A stretch of DNA of 64,000 bases from Thermus tengchongensis (GCF_021462405.1 NZ_JAKEDU010000002.1:301875-365874); one strand, 5' to 3'; positions 51,039 through 63,097 are shown, counted from the stretch's first letter. Notes: generated by a model from the letters alone, not told the origin. Made by a program: numbers and translations.

Positions 51039-54000
51039 TTATCCTAGCTTCGCCACGCTAAAGCGCACCCGGCCTTCCTCGTCCTCCAGCAGGGTGGTGT
51101 GGCCGGGGAAGAGGCCTGGGGCAAACTCCAGGGCCAAGACCTCCTCGGCGATCCAGCCGCCGTGCCGCTTTAGGGCCTCCAGGTATGGCCCTTCCGCCTC
51201 GTAGCCCACCCGGATGCGGTCGGAGACCTTCAGGCCCATCTCCTTGCGGGTCTGCTGCAGGTGGCGGATGAGGTCCCGGGCCAGGCCCTCAAGCCTCAGC
51301 GCCTCCGTGACCCTGACCTCCAAGGCGGCCACGTACCCGTCCTTCTCCAGGGCCTGGTACCCCTCGGGGGCCTGGGCTTCCAAAAGCACTTCCTCGGGCG
51401 CGAGGACCAGGGTTTCCCCTTCCACCGTTAGCGCCACGGGCTCCCCCTTCAGGACCAACCTGGCCACCCTTTCGGCCTCCCTTTGCAGGGCCTCGCGGAG
51501 GGCAGGCACCCGCTTGCCGTACTTCTTCCCCAAAAGCTTCAGGTTGGGAAGGACGCGGTAGGAGAGGACCTCCTCTCCCGGCTCCAAAACCCGCACCTCC
51601 TTGACGTTGAGCTCCTCGGCGATCTCGGGGGCGAAGTGCCTTAAGCCCTCCCGCTCCAAGGCGCTGGGGGCGGTGAGGAGGAGAAGGGGGAGGGGGGTAC
51701 GGGTCTTGACCCCGCTTCTGGCCCTGGCCGAGCGGGCCAGGTCTACCACCTTGAGCACGGCGCGCATCTTGGCCACCAGCTCCGCGTCCACCAGGCGGGG
51801 ATCCACCTCCGGCCAGTCGGCGAGGTGCACGGAGAGGGGGGCCTCAGGGCGCACGGAGCGCACCAGGTTCTGCCAGAGCACCTCCGCCAGGAAGGGGGTG
51901 AAGGGGGCGGAGAGGGTGGCGACGAGGACCAGGGCCTCGTACAGGGTAGCGTAGGCGGCCTCCCGGTCCAAGGCGTCCTCGTTCTTCCAGTACCGCCTCC
52001 TTCCACGGCGTACGTACCACTGGGAAAGGTCCTCCACCACGAAGTCCCGCAGAGCGCGGGCGCTGGTGGTGGGGTCGTAGGCCTCGAGGGCCTCCGTCAC
52101 CTTCTGGATTAGGTCCTGCATCCGGGCGAGAAGCCAGCGGTCCAGCTCGGGGCGCTTCTCCGGAGGGGGCGGGTTCCTCAGGTCCGGTCGGTCCAGGTTG
52201 GCGTAGGTGACGAAGAAGCTGTACACGTTCCAAAGGGTGAGGAAGTAATCCCGCACCGTCTCCCGCACCAGGTTGGGCCCAAAGCGGCGGTCCGCCTCCG
52301 GGGGCGCAGAGATGTAGATGTACCACCTGAGGGCGTCGGCCCCAAACTCCCGGATGATGTCCCAGGGGTCCACCACGTTCCCCTTGGACTTGCTCATCTT
52401 CTGGCCCTTTTCGTCCAGGATGAGGCCGTGGCAGATGACGTTCTTGAAGGCGATGGAGCCGAAGAGCATCACCCCCAGTTGGTGCAGGGAGTTGAACCAG
52501 CCCCGGGTCTGGTCGATGCCCTCGGCGATGAAGTCGGCGGGGAAGGCCTCCTTGAACTCCTCCTGGTTCTCAAAGGGGTAGTGCAAGGAGGCGAAGGGCA
52601 TGGCCCCGGAGTCGTACCAGACGTCGATCACGTAGGGCACCCGCCGCATGGTGCCTCCGCAGGCGCAGCGGAGCTCCACCCGGTCCACATGGGGGCGGTG
52701 GGGGTCGAAGGGCTCGGGGAGGGGATGGGTGGCCCGCTCCCGGAGCTCGGCGATGCTCCCGATGGCCTCTTCTTTCCCGCAAGCGTCGCAGACCCAGATG
52801 GGCAAGGGGGTCCCCCAGTAGCGGTTGCGGCTTAGGGCCCAGTCCACCAGGTTCCTTAGCCACTCCCCGTAGCGCCCCTCCTTGATGTGGGGCGGGACCC
52901 AGTTGATCTCCTGGTTCTTCCGGATCAGCTCCTCTTTGAAGAGGGTGTTTTTGATGAACCAGGTTTCGGTGGCGTAGTACATGAGGGGGGTGGAGCACCG
53001 CCAGCAGTGGGGGTAGCTGTGGAGGTAGCTCTCCTCCTTGAAAAGGAGGCCTCGAGCCCGGAGGTCTTTCAGGATGGCCCGGTTGGCCTCGCGGAAAAAG
53101 AGGCCCTTAAAGGGCTCCACCAGGAGTTTGCCCTCCTCGTCCACCGTTTTCAGCACGGGAAGGCCGTAGCGGCGGCCCGTCTCCAGGTCCTCAGCCCCGA
53201 AGGCCGGAGCCTGGTGAACGATGCCCGTGCCGTCCTCCCGGCTCACGTACTCCGCCAGGACCACGAAGTAGCCCCGCTCCACCCCTTGGGGATAAGGAGG
53301 CTCGTAGGGGAGGCCCTCCAGCTCCTTGCCTGAGAAGGTCTTGAGGATGGGGGTTTCCTCGCCCAAGAGCTTTTTCCCCAGGCTTTCCTCCAGGATGAGG
53401 GCCTCTTCCTCCTCCTGGAAGGCGGCGTAGGTGAACTCCGGGTGTACCGCCGCCGCCACGTTTCCGGGCAGGGTCCAGGGGGTGGTGGTCCAGATGAGGA
53501 GGCTGGCCTTTTCCAGGCCCAACCTCTGGGGCTCCTTCAGGGGCAGGCGCACGTAGACCGAGGGATCGGTGATCTCCTTGTAGCCCAAGGAGAGCTCGTG
53601 GGAGGAAAGCGGGGTGCCGCAGCGGGGACAGTAGGGCACCACCTTGTGGTCCCGGTAGAGGAGGCCCCGGTTGAAGAGCTCCTTCAGGCTCCACCAGATG
53701 CTTTCCACGTAGGTGGGGTGCAAGGTGGCGTAGGCGTTTTTCAGGTCCACCCAGTAGGCGATGCGCTCGGTGAAGGCCTCCCACTCCTTCTCATAGGTGA
53801 AGACCGACTCCCGGCAGGCCTGGTTGAAGCGCTCAATCCCGTAGGCCTCGATCTCCCGCTTGCTCTTTAGCCCCAGCTTCTTCTCCACCTCCAGTTCCAC
53901 GGGAAGCCCGTGGGTGTCCCAGCCGGCTCGGCGGGGCACGTAGTAGCCCCGCATGGTCTTGTAGCGGGGGAAGAGGTCCTTGTAGCTCCGGGCCTGGGCG

Positions 54001-54170
54001 TGGCCCACGTGGGGCATGCCGTTGGCGGTGGGGGGGCCTTCGTATATGGTGTAACGGGGCCGCCCTTTGCGGTTTTCCACGCTTTTCTCAAAGATCCTCT
54101 CCTGCTTCCAAAACTCCAGGACCTCTTCCTCCAGCCTGGGAAAGTTGGGTTCGCCGACCTCCTTGAACAT
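51039..54170 (-). CDS. ileS: Isoleucyl-tRNA synthetase
   Basis: 1043 aa, the same length as T. thermophilus Ile[15 protein letters not shown] (HIGH) near the N-terminus, CP1 editing domain with [21 protein letters not shown] (KMSKS) and zinc-binding cysteine clusters ([21 protein letters not shown]). Class I synthetase charging tRNA-Ile and hydrolysing Val mischarges. Expression is probably set by the T-box leader upstream; AGGGAGGAGCGT is the ribosome site. Confidence 0.97.
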   Translation of the reverse strand: MFKEVGEPNFPRLEEEVLEFWKQERIFEKSVENRKGRPRYTIYEGPPTANGMPHVGHAQARSYKDLFPRYKTMRGYYVPRRAGWDTHGLPVELEVEKKLGLKSKREIEAYGIERFNQACRESVFTYEKEWEAFTERIAYWVDLKNAYATLHPTYVESIWWSLKELFNRGLLYRDHKVVPYCPRCGTPLSSHELSLGYKEITDPSVYVRLPLKEPQRLGLEKASLLIWTTTPWTLPGNVAAAVHPEFTYAAFQEEEEALILEESLGKKLLGEETPILKTFSGKELEGLPYEPPYPQGVERGYFVVLAEYVSREDGTGIVHQAPAFGAEDLETGRRYGLPVLKTVDEEGKLLVEPFKGLFFREANRAILKDLRARGLLFKEESYLHSYPHCWRCSTPLMYYATETWFIKNTLFKEELIRKNQEINWVPPHIKEGRYGEWLRNLVDWALSRNRYWGTPLPIWVCDACGKEEAIGSIAELRERATHPLPEPFDPHRPHVDRVELRCACGGTMRRVPYVIDVWYDSGAMPFASLHYPFENQEEFKEAFPADFIAEGIDQTRGWFNSLHQLGVMLFGSIAFKNVICHGLILDEKGQKMSKSKGNVVDPWDIIREFGADALRWYIYISAPPEADRRFGPNLVRETVRDYFLTLWNVYSFFVTYANLDRPDLRNPPPPEKRPELDRWLLARMQDLIQKVTEALEAYDPTTSARALRDFVVEDLSQWYVRRGRRRYWKNEDALDREAAYATLYEALVLVATLSAPFTPFLAEVLWQNLVRSVRPEAPLSVHLADWPEVDPRLVDAELVAKMRAVLKVVDLARSARARSGVKTRTPLPLLLLTAPSALEREGLRHFAPEIAEELNVKEVRVLEPGEEVLSYRVLPNLKLLGKKYGKRVPALREALQREAERVARLVLKGEPVALTVEGETLVLAPEEVLLEAQAPEGYQALEKDGYVAALEVRVTEALRLEGLARDLIRHLQQTRKEMGLKVSDRIRVGYEAEGPYLEALKRHGGWIAEEVLALEFAPGLFPGHTTLLEDEEGRVRFSVAKLG

Positions 54171-54176
54171 ACGCTC

Positions 54177-54440
54177 CTCCCTAAAGGAACGCCCGCGCCT
54201 TTGGGGCGCGGACGAAAGCGCAAGGGCTTCCGCGGTACCACCGCGCTTCCTGGAGATAGCCTCCAGGCCCTCATTTTCGCGCGATTACGGGCGCACCCGG
54301 CGGGCATTACTCAGGGCTTTCCCTTTTCCTCCCGCGGCTCCGGGGTGATCTTCCCACCTTTCCTCACCACCGGGCTTCCACCCTCCCCGGCTCGCTCTGG
54401 GCTCTTGGAAAGGGGTACTCTCCCCATCCTCGCCTTTACA
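54177..54440 (-). promoter_or_regulatory. T-box leader of ileS (tRNA-Ile sensing)
   Basis: Minus-strand leader with an AGAGTA-type element near its 5' end, a specifier-loop sequence GGGAAGATCACCCC with ATC (Ile) at 54349-54347, the conserved core GGTGGTACCGCGG (54243-54231), and the usual CGTCC downstream. A stem CCGCGCC/GGCGCGG (54211-54193) just before the ribosome site can act as terminator or sequestering helix. Uncharged tRNA-Ile should stabilise the alternative fold and raise ileS expression. Confidence 0.85.
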
Positions 54441-54506
54441 GCTCACGCCCCCTGGGGTAAAATCCCCCCTTGGCGGCTAAGCCCATGCTAGCAGCCCTCC
54501 TCTTCC

Positions 54507-54537
54507 TTGACAACGCCTGGGCTGGGTCTGCTAGAAT
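54507..54537 (+). promoter_or_regulatory. Promoter of the transaldolase-rho operon
   Basis: TTGACA (54507-54512), 19-base spacer, TAGAAT (54532-54537), 39 bases before the ATG; AAAGGAG is the ribosome site. Confidence 0.6.
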
Positions 54538-54576
54538 CGAGCTAAGCCGGTCCGCTTCCCGACAAAAGGAGTAGCC

Positions 54577-55244
54577 ATGGAGCTGTACTTGGATACGGCC
54601 AACTTGGAGGAGATACGGGAGATTGCCGCCTGGGGGGTGCTCTCCGGGGTGACCACCAACCCCACCTTGGTGGCTAAGGAGTATGCGGGCCGAGGGGCAA
54701 AGCTGACCGAGGAGGTTTTGTTCGCTCACCTACGGACCATATGCGAGGTGGTGAAGGGGCCCGTGTCCGCAGAGGTGACCACCTTGGAGGCAGGGGCCAT
54801 GGTGGCGGAAGGACAGCGGCTTGCCGCCATCCACCCCCACATCGTGGTCAAGCTGCCCACCACCGAGGAGGGCTTGAAGGCTTGCAGGCGGCTTTCCGCC
54901 GAAGGCATTAAGGTCAACATGACCCTGATCTTTTCTGCCAACCAGGCCCTTTTGGCCGCCCGGGCAGGGGCGAGCTACGTTTCGCCCTTCTTGGGGAGGG
55001 TGGACGATATCTCCTGGGACGGCGGGGAGTTGTTGCGAGAGATCGTGGAGATTATCCAGGTGCAGAACCTGCCCGTCAAGGTTATCGCCGCCTCCATCCG
55101 CCACCCCCGCCATGTGACGGAGGCGGCTCTTTTGGGGGCGGACATCGCCACCATGCCCTACGGTGTGTTCAAACAGCTCCTCAGGCACCCGCTTACGGAT
55201 ATAGGCCTCAAGCGCTTCATGGAGGACTGGGAGAAGGTTAAGCC

Positions 55245-55248
<4 letters not shown>
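54577..55248 (+). CDS. tal: Transaldolase (small TalC/fructose-6-phosphate aldolase type)
   Basis: 223 aa. [31 protein letters not shown] at the N-terminus and the Schiff-base lysine in [10 protein letters not shown]. The short form either acts as transaldolase in the pentose-phosphate pathway or as F6P aldolase; sequence alone does not separate them with certainty. Four-base overlap with rho. Confidence 0.92.
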
Positions 55249-56528
<1,280 letters not shown>

Positions 56529-56540
56529 GCGGGGTTTTCC

Positions 56541-56569
56541 CTTGGGGGGCGGGCTTTCCGCCCCCCAAG
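56541..56569 (+). terminator. Hairpin after rho
   Basis: 12-bp stem CTTGGGGGGCGG/CCGCCCCCCAAG with a 5-base loop, 13 bases after the rho stop. The U-tract is poor (GCCTTGTG), as common in this GC-rich genome. Confidence 0.7.
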
Positions 56570-56581
56570 GCCTTGTGCCCC

Positions 56582-56612
56582 TTGCCTTTTCCCCGCTTGG
56601 TCCTGGTATAAT
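56582..56612 (+). promoter_or_regulatory. Promoter of the LysM/M23 peptidase gene
   Basis: Consensus TATAAT (56607-56612) with a preceding TGG extended -10; TTGCCT at 56582 gives a 19-base spacer. Confidence 0.65.
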
Positions 56613-56648
56613 CCCCGCGAGGTTTTGGCGGGGTTTGGGAGGTGAGCA

Positions 56649-57842
56649 TTGCGGGGAATATGGGGAAGTTTATGGCTCTTGGTTTCCTCTTTGGCCTTCG
56701 CTAAGCTGCCTGTTCTTAGCCCCCTTCCCCTCCCGGAGAACACGGTGGAGGTGGGCCGGGTGGCCAAAAAAGGGTGGGTGCTCTATGAGGTAAAGCCTGG
56801 GGATACCTTGGCAGGAATTGCCGCCCGGTATGGGGTAGATCCCCGGCACATCATGTGGTCCAGCAACCTGCAAAGCGACCGCTTGCAGGTGGGGCAGAGG
56901 CTACTTATCCCCTTGGCGGCCGTGGAGGACCGTTCCCCCCGGGTACCCCCGGGGGTGGAGGTGTACCGGGTGCGCCCGGGGGATACCCTGCAGGGAGTGG
57001 CGAGCCGTTATGGTATAAGCGTTCTGGACCTAGTTTCTGCGAACCCTTCCTTAGAGAGCCTGGACCGGCTGGTGGCGGGGAGCGTCCTCTACATTCCAAG
57101 AAAGGCTAAGGGTTTGGTGGTATCCCTGCCCGAGGGGCAGACCCTGGTGGACCTGGCGGCCCGTTTCGGCCTCTCCCCAGTGGCGGTGGCCCGGGCCAAT
57201 GGGGTTAAGGATCCCTTGGACTTGAAGCCAGGGGACTTGGTCCTCTTGCCCGGCATCCAGGCCAAAACCACGTACCAGCGCCTTCTGGCCAAACAGGAGG
57301 CGGAGCGCCAAGCCCGCCTCGAGGCGGAGCGGCGTCGCCAGGAGGAGCTAAGGCGCCTGGCGGAGGAACGCAGGAAGCAGCAGGCCCTGGCCCAGCAACG
57401 TGCCCGGCAGGTGCAACAGGCTCAGACCCAGCGGCCCCAGGTGCGCCGGGTGAGCTACCAGGAAGGGGCCATGCGCTGGCCCCTTTCCGGTTTCCGCATC
57501 ACCACCTACTTTGGCCAGCGGGGGGCTTTCCAGCGTTTCCACACGGGGATCGATCTGGCCGCCCCCTACGGCACCCCCATCGTGGCCGCCAAGGCGGGCC
57601 AGGTGGAGGTGGCGGGCTGGAGCTCCATGGGCTATGGTTTCCACGTGGTGCTGGACCATGGCGGAGGGGTGGAAACCCTCTACGCCCACATGTCCCGCAT
57701 CGCCGTGCGGCCCGGGCAGTGGGTGGAGGCTGGGGAGGTGATTGGCTACGTGGGCTCCACCGGCTGGTCCACGGGGCCCCACCTGCACTTCGAGGTCCGG
57801 GTGAACGGGGTGGCCCGCAACCCCTTGGCCTATTTGCCTTGA
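56649..57842 (+). CDS. Exported LysM-M23 peptidoglycan endopeptidase (EnvC/NlpD-like)
   Basis: 397 aa. Signal peptide (GSLWLLVSSLAFA), three LysM-type repeats (about 50-95, 105-150, 155-200), a charged coiled coil (about 215-260) and an M23 domain with HTGIDLAAPYG (about 300) and HLHFEVRVNG (about 380). Either a wall hydrolase or an amidase activator. Start TTG 56649 is supported by GGGAGGTGAGCA seven bases before. Confidence 0.9.
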   Translation: MRGIWGSLWLLVSSLAFAKLPVLSPLPLPENTVEVGRVAKKGWVLYEVKPGDTLAGIAARYGVDPRHIMWSSNLQSDRLQVGQRLLIPLAAVEDRSPRVPPGVEVYRVRPGDTLQGVASRYGISVLDLVSANPSLESLDRLVAGSVLYIPRKAKGLVVSLPEGQTLVDLAARFGLSPVAVARANGVKDPLDLKPGDLVLLPGIQAKTTYQRLLAKQEAERQARLEAERRRQEELRRLAEERRKQQALAQQRARQVQQAQTQRPQVRRVSYQEGAMRWPLSGFRITTYFGQRGAFQRFHTGIDLAAPYGTPIVAAKAGQVEVAGWSSMGYGFHVVLDHGGGVETLYAHMSRIAVRPGQWVEAGEVIGYVGSTGWSTGPHLHFEVRVNGVARNPLAYLP

Positions 57843-57857
57843 GTAAGTTTTAGTGCC

Positions 57858-57879
57858 CCGGGGGCCTTTGGGCCCCCGG
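57858..57879 (+). terminator. Rho-independent terminator after the M23 gene
   Basis: Perfect 9-bp stem CCGGGGGCC/GGCCCCCGG with a 4-base loop, then CTTCTTTTGG. Confidence 0.85.
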
Positions 57880-57929
57880 CTTCTTTTGGCTTGACCCGGC
57901 GGGCGGTAAGCTGGAGGATGGAGGACGGG

Positions 57930-58811
57930 ATGGAGAAGGGTACCTTCCAGATCAAGACCGGCTTTGCCGAGATGTTCAAGGGCGGGGTGATCATGGACGT
58001 GACCACCCCCGAGCAGGCGGTGATTGCCGAGGAGGCGGGGGCGGTGGCGGTGATGGCCCTAGAGCGGGTTCCCGCCGACATCCGGGCCCAGGGGGGCGTG
58101 GCCCGCATGTCGGACCCCAAGGTGATCAAGGAGATCATGGCCGCGGTGTCCATTCCCGTGATGGCCAAGGTGCGCATCGGGCACTTCGTGGAGGCCATGA
58201 TCCTCGAGGCCATCGGGGTGGACTTCATCGACGAGTCCGAGGTCCTCACCCCCGCGGATGAGGAGCACCACATCGACAAGTGGAAGTTCAAGGTGCCCTT
58301 CGTGAACGGGGCCCGGGACCTGGGGGAGGCCTTAAGGCGCATCGCCGAGGGGGCGGCCATGATCCGCACCAAGGGGGAGGCGGGCACGGGCAACGTGGTG
58401 GAGGCGGTGCGCCACGCCCGCACCATGTGGAAGCAGATCCGCTACGTCCAGTCCCTCCGGGAGGACGAGCTGGTGGCCTACGCCAAGGAGATTGGGGCCC
58501 CCTTGGAGCTGGTGAGGTGGGTCCACGACCACGGCCGCCTCCCCGTGGTGAACTTCGCCGCTGGCGGTATCGCCACCCCGGCCGACGCCGCCTTGATGAT
58601 GCACCTGGGCATGGATGGGGTCTTCGTGGGAAGCGGCATCTTCAAGTCCGGTGATCCCAGGAAGCGGGCCCGGGCCATCGTGCGGGCGGTGACCCATTAC
58701 AACGACCCCGAGGTGCTGGCCGAGGTCAGCGAGGACCTGGGCGAGCCCATGGTGGGCATCAACCTGGACCAGCTGAAGGAAGAGGAGCGCCTGGCCAAGC
58801 GGGGCTGGTGA
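57930..58811 (+). CDS. pdxS: Pyridoxal 5'-phosphate synthase subunit PdxS
   Basis: 293 aa TIM-barrel synthase subunit. Nearly every residue matches what I recall of the T. thermophilus protein ([45 protein letters not shown]). Builds PLP from ribose 5-phosphate, glyceraldehyde 3-phosphate and ammonia supplied by PdxT. ATG 57930 has GGAGGACGGG upstream; an earlier in-frame ATG at 57918 is possible. PdxT is encoded 3.7 kb downstream rather than next door. Confidence 0.96.
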   Translation: MEKGTFQIKTGFAEMFKGGVIMDVTTPEQAVIAEEAGAVAVMALERVPADIRAQGGVARMSDPKVIKEIMAAVSIPVMAKVRIGHFVEAMILEAIGVDFIDESEVLTPADEEHHIDKWKFKVPFVNGARDLGEALRRIAEGAAMIRTKGEAGTGNVVEAVRHARTMWKQIRYVQSLREDELVAYAKEIGAPLELVRWVHDHGRLPVVNFAAGGIATPADAALMMHLGMDGVFVGSGIFKSGDPRKRARAIVRAVTHYNDPEVLAEVSEDLGEPMVGINLDQLKEEERLAKRGW

Positions 58812-58815
58812 GGGC

Positions 58816-59175
58816 ATGGCCAAGGCGGTCTGCGGGGTCTACGAGATTCACCCCGAGCGGGTGGAGAAGGCCCGGGCCGCCTTGCCCAAGGAGGGGGTGC
58901 TCCAGGAGGCCGTCCTCCTCCTCAAGGCCCTGGCCGACCCCACCCGGATGCGGCTTCTTTTGGCCTTAAAGGCGGCGGGGGAGCTTTGCGTCTGCGACCT
59001 GGCCCTTTTGGCGGGGGTTTCCGTTTCCGCGGTGAGCCACCAGTTGAGGCTTTTGCGTCAGGCCCGGCTGGTGGCCTTTCGTCGGGAGGGGAAGCAGGTC
59101 TATTACCACCTGGCGGACCACCACGTGGAGAGGCTGCTGGAAGGAGCCCTAGAGCACGCATTGGAGAACACTTGA
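58816..59175 (+). CDS. SmtB/CzrA-type ArsR-family metal repressor
   Basis: 119 aa winged helix. The alpha-5 zinc site is exact: Asp101, His103, His114, Glu117 ([17 protein letters not shown]). Cys58 and Cys60 in ELCVCDLA could add an alpha-3 site. Predicted Zn(II)/Cd(II)-responsive repressor of the P-type ATPase gene that follows. Four bases after pdxS. Confidence 0.88.
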   Translation: MAKAVCGVYEIHPERVEKARAALPKEGVLQEAVLLLKALADPTRMRLLLALKAAGELCVCDLALLAGVSVSAVSHQLRLLRQARLVAFRREGKQVYYHLADHHVERLLEGALEHALENT

Positions 59176-59200
59176 ACAACTACTCAAGTAATGCTACCCT
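59171..59200 (+). promoter_or_regulatory. Metal-responsive promoter/operator of the P-type ATPase, probably leaderless
   Basis: TTGAAC (59172-59177), 17-base spacer, TACCCT (59195-59200), with the ATG at 59207 on the expected start point. The inverted repeat CTTGA..TCAAG (59171-59188) fills the -35 and spacer and is the likely SmtB operator; it overlaps the repressor's stop codon. Confidence 0.65.
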
Positions 59201-59206
59201 GGGGGC

Positions 59207-61264
59207 ATGGAGGCTCCCAGGGTCCGTGTGTTCCGGGTGGAGGGTCTGGACTGCGCTGACTGCGCCTTAAAGGTGGAGAAAGCCCTTTCCGGGGTGCCTG
59301 GGGTGGTGCAGGCCCAGGTCAGCTTTGCCAGCGGTAAGGCGTATCTGCACCTCGAGGTCCCTGGGGCGGAGAAGGAGGCGGAAAGGGTGGTTTCCGCCTT
59401 GGGCTATCGCCTGAGGCCTGAGGGGGAAGCGGGGAGGAGTGTTTTTGGACCCTGGCGCTGGGCCTTGGCCTCCGGGGGGCTTCTCCTGTTGGCCTTTTTA
59501 GCCTCTTTCCTTCTTCCTCCTGGATTAGCCTCTTGGGGCTATGGGCTGGCGGCCTTGGTGGGGGTTTTCCCCCTGGCTCGTCGTGCGGTGGCTGTGTTCC
59601 GGCAAAATCCCTTCAGCATGCAAACCTTGGTCACGGTGGCCACCCTAGGGGCCATGCTCATCGGGGCGGAGGCCGAGGCGGCGGTGGTGGTCTTCCTCTT
59701 CCTCGTGGGGGAGGTGCTGGAGGCTTATAGCGTGGCCCAGGCCCGCCGGGGTCTTAGGGTCCTGGGGGAGCTCCTCCCCCGGAGGGCCTACCGGCTGGGG
59801 GACGGCGGGGTGGAGGAGGTGCCCCTCGAGGCCCTCCGGGTGGGGGACCGGGTGCGGGTGCCCCCGGGGGAGCGGGTGCCCGCGGACGGGGTGGTCCTCT
59901 CCGGGGAGGCCCTGGTGGAGGAGGCCGCCTTCACCGGGGAGCCCTTGCCCCAGGCAAAGGCCCAGGGGGATAGGGTCTACGGGGGGAGCTTGGTGGCGGA
60001 GGGCAGCCTGGTCCTCCGGGTGGAGCGTCCCCCCAAGGAGGGCTTCCTGGCGGAGATGGAACGCCTGGCGGAGGAGGCCCTTCTCAAGAAGAGCCAGGTG
60101 GAGCGGGTGGTGGATGCCTTCAGCCGCCGTTATACCCCAGCGGTCCTGGCCCTGGCTGGATTTGTGGCCTTGGTGCTTCCCCTTTTTCAAGGGGATTTCC
60201 TGGGACATGTGTACAAGGCTTTGGCCCTTCTCCTCATCGCTTGCCCTTGTGCCCTGGTGGTATCGGTGCCGGCCGCCATCGCCGCCGGGGTGGCCCGGGG
60301 GGCTAGGGCAGGGGTGCTCTTTAAGAGCGGGGCGGCCCTAGAGCGTTTGGCTGGGGTACGTTATGTGGCTTTGGACAAGACGGGGACCCTGACTTTGGGA
60401 AGGCCCCGGCTGGTGCGGGTGGTTCCCTTTGGGGTTTCGGCGGAGGAGGCCTTGGCCTTGGCGAAGGGGGTGGCGGAGGGTTCCTCCCACCCCTTGGCCC
60501 GGGCGGTGCGGGAGGCTTTGGGCCCTAAGGCCTTGCCCTCAGAGGAGCATCGGGCGGTGCCGGGCCTAGGGGCCTTCGCCCGGGTGGAGGGGAAGGAGGT
60601 GGGTTTGGTGCGGCCCGAGGTCTGGGACCTACCCCCAGAAGTAGAGGCCCAGGTGAAGGCCCTGGCGGAGGAGGGCCTGAGCCTTTCCCTCTTGGTTAAG
60701 GAGGGGGCTCCCCTGGCCCTCTTGGCCTTCCAGGATACCCTCCGCCTCGAGGCCCGGGAAGCTTTGGCCGGACTGCGTCGACTGGGCCTTAAGCTCCTAT
60801 TGCTCACGGGGGACCGGGAGGCCTCTGCTTTGGCCTTGGCACAAGCCCTGGGCTTGGCCCCCGGGGAGATCCGGGCAGGTCTTTCTCCCTTGGATAAGCT
60901 TCGCCTGGTGGGGGAGTTGGAGGGTAGGGGGGGTGTGGCCATGGTGGGGGACGGGGTGAACGACGCCCCGGCCCTGGCCCGGGCCAGGGTGGGGCTTGCC
61001 GTGGCCGGGGGCACGGGGATGGCCTTGCAGAGCGCAGACGTGGGGCTTCTAAGCCTTTCCGCCTTGCCCCAGGCCTTCCGGCTAAGCCGTCTGGCCCTGG
61101 GCGTGGTCCGCCAGAACGTGGCCTTGGCGGTGGGGCTCAAAGGGCTATTTCTTCTCACCACCTTGGTGGGCTTGACCGGGCTTTGGCCGGCGGTTTTGGC
61201 GGACAACGGGGCCTTGATCTTGGTGACCCTGAACAGCTTGCGCCTTCTCTGGACCCGCTTGTAG
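59207..61264 (+). CDS. Zn/Cd/Pb-type P1B ATPase (ZntA-like)
   Basis: 685 aa. N-terminal metal-binding domain with DCADCA (Cys16, Cys19), membrane helices, CPC at 346-348, phosphorylation Asp390 in [16 protein letters not shown], and [10 protein letters not shown]. The Lys in the penultimate helix (LKGLFLL) and Asp in the last ([17 protein letters not shown]) are the ZntA-group signature. Exports divalent zinc-group metals from the cytosol. Confidence 0.92.
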   Translation: MEAPRVRVFRVEGLDCADCALKVEKALSGVPGVVQAQVSFASGKAYLHLEVPGAEKEAERVVSALGYRLRPEGEAGRSVFGPWRWALASGGLLLLAFLASFLLPPGLASWGYGLAALVGVFPLARRAVAVFRQNPFSMQTLVTVATLGAMLIGAEAEAAVVVFLFLVGEVLEAYSVAQARRGLRVLGELLPRRAYRLGDGGVEEVPLEALRVGDRVRVPPGERVPADGVVLSGEALVEEAAFTGEPLPQAKAQGDRVYGGSLVAEGSLVLRVERPPKEGFLAEMERLAEEALLKKSQVERVVDAFSRRYTPAVLALAGFVALVLPLFQGDFLGHVYKALALLLIACPCALVVSVPAAIAAGVARGARAGVLFKSGAALERLAGVRYVALDKTGTLTLGRPRLVRVVPFGVSAEEALALAKGVAEGSSHPLARAVREALGPKALPSEEHRAVPGLGAFARVEGKEVGLVRPEVWDLPPEVEAQVKALAEEGLSLSLLVKEGAPLALLAFQDTLRLEAREALAGLRRLGLKLLLLTGDREASALALAQALGLAPGEIRAGLSPLDKLRLVGELEGRGGVAMVGDGVNDAPALARARVGLAVAGGTGMALQSADVGLLSLSALPQAFRLSRLALGVVRQNVALAVGLKGLFLLTTLVGLTGLWPAVLADNGALILVTLNSLRLLWTRL

Positions 61265-61266
61265 GT

Positions 61267-61272
61267 TATAAT
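61267..61272 (+). promoter_or_regulatory. Promoter -10 of nhaA
   Basis: TATAAT seven bases before the nhaA ATG at 61279, so transcription would begin at or next to the start codon. The -35 region (TTCTCT, 61245-61250) is weak. Confidence 0.55.
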
Positions 61273-61278
61273 GCCTCC

Positions 61279-62514
61279 ATGCCAAAGGTCTATCCGCGTT
61301 TGCTGGAGCAGTTTTTCCAGAGTGAGGCCAAAGGGGGTGTGCTCCTTTTCCTAGCGGCCCTTTTGGCCTTTGTCCTGGCCAATACCCCCTGGTCTAGTCT
61401 CTACTTTGCCCTGCGGGAGGTGCCTGCGGGTGTTCGGCTGGGGGCTTTTGGCCTGGAAAAGCCCCTTCTCCTTTGGGTCAACGATCTCCTGATGGCTCTT
61501 TTCTTCCTTCTGGTGGGGCTTGAGCTAAAGCGGGAGGTTCTTTCAGGGGAGCTAAGGGAGCCCCGGCGGGCGGGCCTGGCACTGGCTGGGGCTTTGGGGG
61601 GTATGGCGGTTCCTGCCCTCCTCTATCTGGGGGTGAACCCTGGTTTGCCCGAGGCCCGGGGCTGGGGGGTGCCCATGGCCACCGATATCGCCTTTGCCCT
61701 TGGGGTGTTGGCCTTGGTGCCCCGGGTGCCCCTGGGACTTAAGCTCTTTCTCACCGCTTTGGCCATTGTGGACGACCTGGGGGCCGTGTTGGTGATCGCC
61801 ATCTTTTACACAGGGGGCTTGGAACCTCTACCCCTGGGCTTGGCGGCCCTAACCTTGGGGTTAGGCCTGCTCCTAAACCGCATGGGGGTCTGGCACCTCT
61901 GGCCCTACATGCTCCTGGGATTGCCCCTGTGGTACTTTGTCCTCAAGTCTGGCCTCCACGCCACCTTGGCTGGGGTGTTTCTAGCCTTGGCTATTCCTTT
62001 GCGGCGGGCTAGGCCCTTCCAAGGAGCTACGTCTGCCCAAGATCCAGAGGATTTGGAGGGGGAGTTGGAGGGCCTCGAGGAGGAGGTGGAGGAAGCCCAA
62101 AGCCCCCTGCACCGTCTGGAGCACGCCCTACATCCCTGGGTGGCGTATGGGGTGCTTCCCACCTTCGCCTTCTTCAATGCCGGGGTGGCTTTGACAGGCC
62201 TGGAGTTTGGGGTGGTGGCCCTGGGGGTGGCCCTGGGGCTTTTACTGGGCAAACCCCTGGGGATCCTCCTTTTGGTCTGGCTCGCCCTGCGCCTCCGGCT
62301 TGGGGTTTTGCCTGAAGGGGTGGACCTAAAGGGTATCCTGGGGGTAGGTTTCCTTGCGGGCATCGGCTTTACCATGGCCCTCTTTATTGCGGGCCTCGCC
62401 TTTGAAGGGGACCTTCTGGACCAGGCCAAGGTGGGGGTGATGGCCGCCTCCTTATTGGCCGGGCTTTTGGGCTTCACCCTGGTGCGGGCTTCCCTTGACA
62501 GGGGCCGGGCCTAG
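61279..62514 (+). CDS. nhaA: Na+/H+ antiporter NhaA
   Basis: 411 aa, about 12 membrane helices. The paired aspartates in [12 protein letters not shown] (about residue 165) and [11 protein letters not shown] are diagnostic. An acidic insertion (about 255-285, [18 protein letters not shown]) lies in a mid-protein loop. Start ATG 61279 gives the typical amphipathic N-terminus ([16 protein letters not shown]). Seven bases before pdxT. Confidence 0.93.
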   Translation: MPKVYPRLLEQFFQSEAKGGVLLFLAALLAFVLANTPWSSLYFALREVPAGVRLGAFGLEKPLLLWVNDLLMALFFLLVGLELKREVLSGELREPRRAGLALAGALGGMAVPALLYLGVNPGLPEARGWGVPMATDIAFALGVLALVPRVPLGLKLFLTALAIVDDLGAVLVIAIFYTGGLEPLPLGLAALTLGLGLLLNRMGVWHLWPYMLLGLPLWYFVLKSGLHATLAGVFLALAIPLRRARPFQGATSAQDPEDLEGELEGLEEEVEEAQSPLHRLEHALHPWVAYGVLPTFAFFNAGVALTGLEFGVVALGVALGLLLGKPLGILLLVWLALRLRLGVLPEGVDLKGILGVGFLAGIGFTMALFIAGLAFEGDLLDQAKVGVMAASLLAGLLGFTLVRASLDRGRA

Positions 62515-62521
62515 GTCCAGG

Positions 62522-63097
62522 ATGAGGGGCGTGGTCGGTGTTCTAGCCCTGCAAGGGGATTTCCGCGAGCACAAGGAGGTGCTTAAGCGCCTGGGCATAG
62601 GGGCAAAGGAGGTGCGAAAGAAGGAGCACCTGGAGGGGCTGGAGGCCCTCATCGTGCCTGGCGGGGAGTCCACCACCATAGGCAAGCTGGCCCGGGAATA
62701 CGGAATCGAGGACGAGGTGCGCAGGCGGGTGGAAGAGGATTCCCTGGCCCTCTTCGGCACCTGCGCCGGGGCCATATGGTTAGCCAAGGAGATCCTGGGC
62801 TACCCGGAGCAGCCCCGGTTGGGAGTGCTGGATGTGGCGGTGGAGCGCAACGCCTTCGGCCGCCAGGTGGAGAGCTTTGAGGAGGAAGTGGAGATCGAGG
62901 GCCTCGGACCCTTCCGCGGGGTCTTCATCCGCGCCCCCGCCTTCCGGCGGTTGGGAGAGGGGGTGGAGGTCTTGGCGGAGCTAGGGGACCTGCCCGTCCT
63001 GGTGCGCCAGGGGAAGGTGCTCGCCAGCGCCTTCCACCCCGAGCTCACCCCTGACACCCGTCTGCACCGCCTCTTCCTGGACCTGGCGGGGCTTTAG
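62522..63097 (+). CDS. pdxT: Pyridoxal 5'-phosphate synthase glutaminase subunit PdxT
   Basis: 191 aa class I amidotransferase. GVLALQGDFREH, VPGGESTTIGKL, nucleophile Cys in FGTCAGAIWLA (about residue 80) and the His/Glu pair in FHPELT. Supplies ammonia to PdxS. Presumably transcribed with nhaA. Overlaps the end of the interrupted DUF418-type gene by four bases. Confidence 0.95.
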   Translation: MRGVVGVLALQGDFREHKEVLKRLGIGAKEVRKKEHLEGLEALIVPGGESTTIGKLAREYGIEDEVRRRVEEDSLALFGTCAGAIWLAKEILGYPEQPRLGVLDVAVERNAFGRQVESFEEEVEIEGLGPFRGVFIRAPAFRRLGEGVEVLAELGDLPVLVRQGKVLASAFHPELTPDTRLHRLFLDLAGL

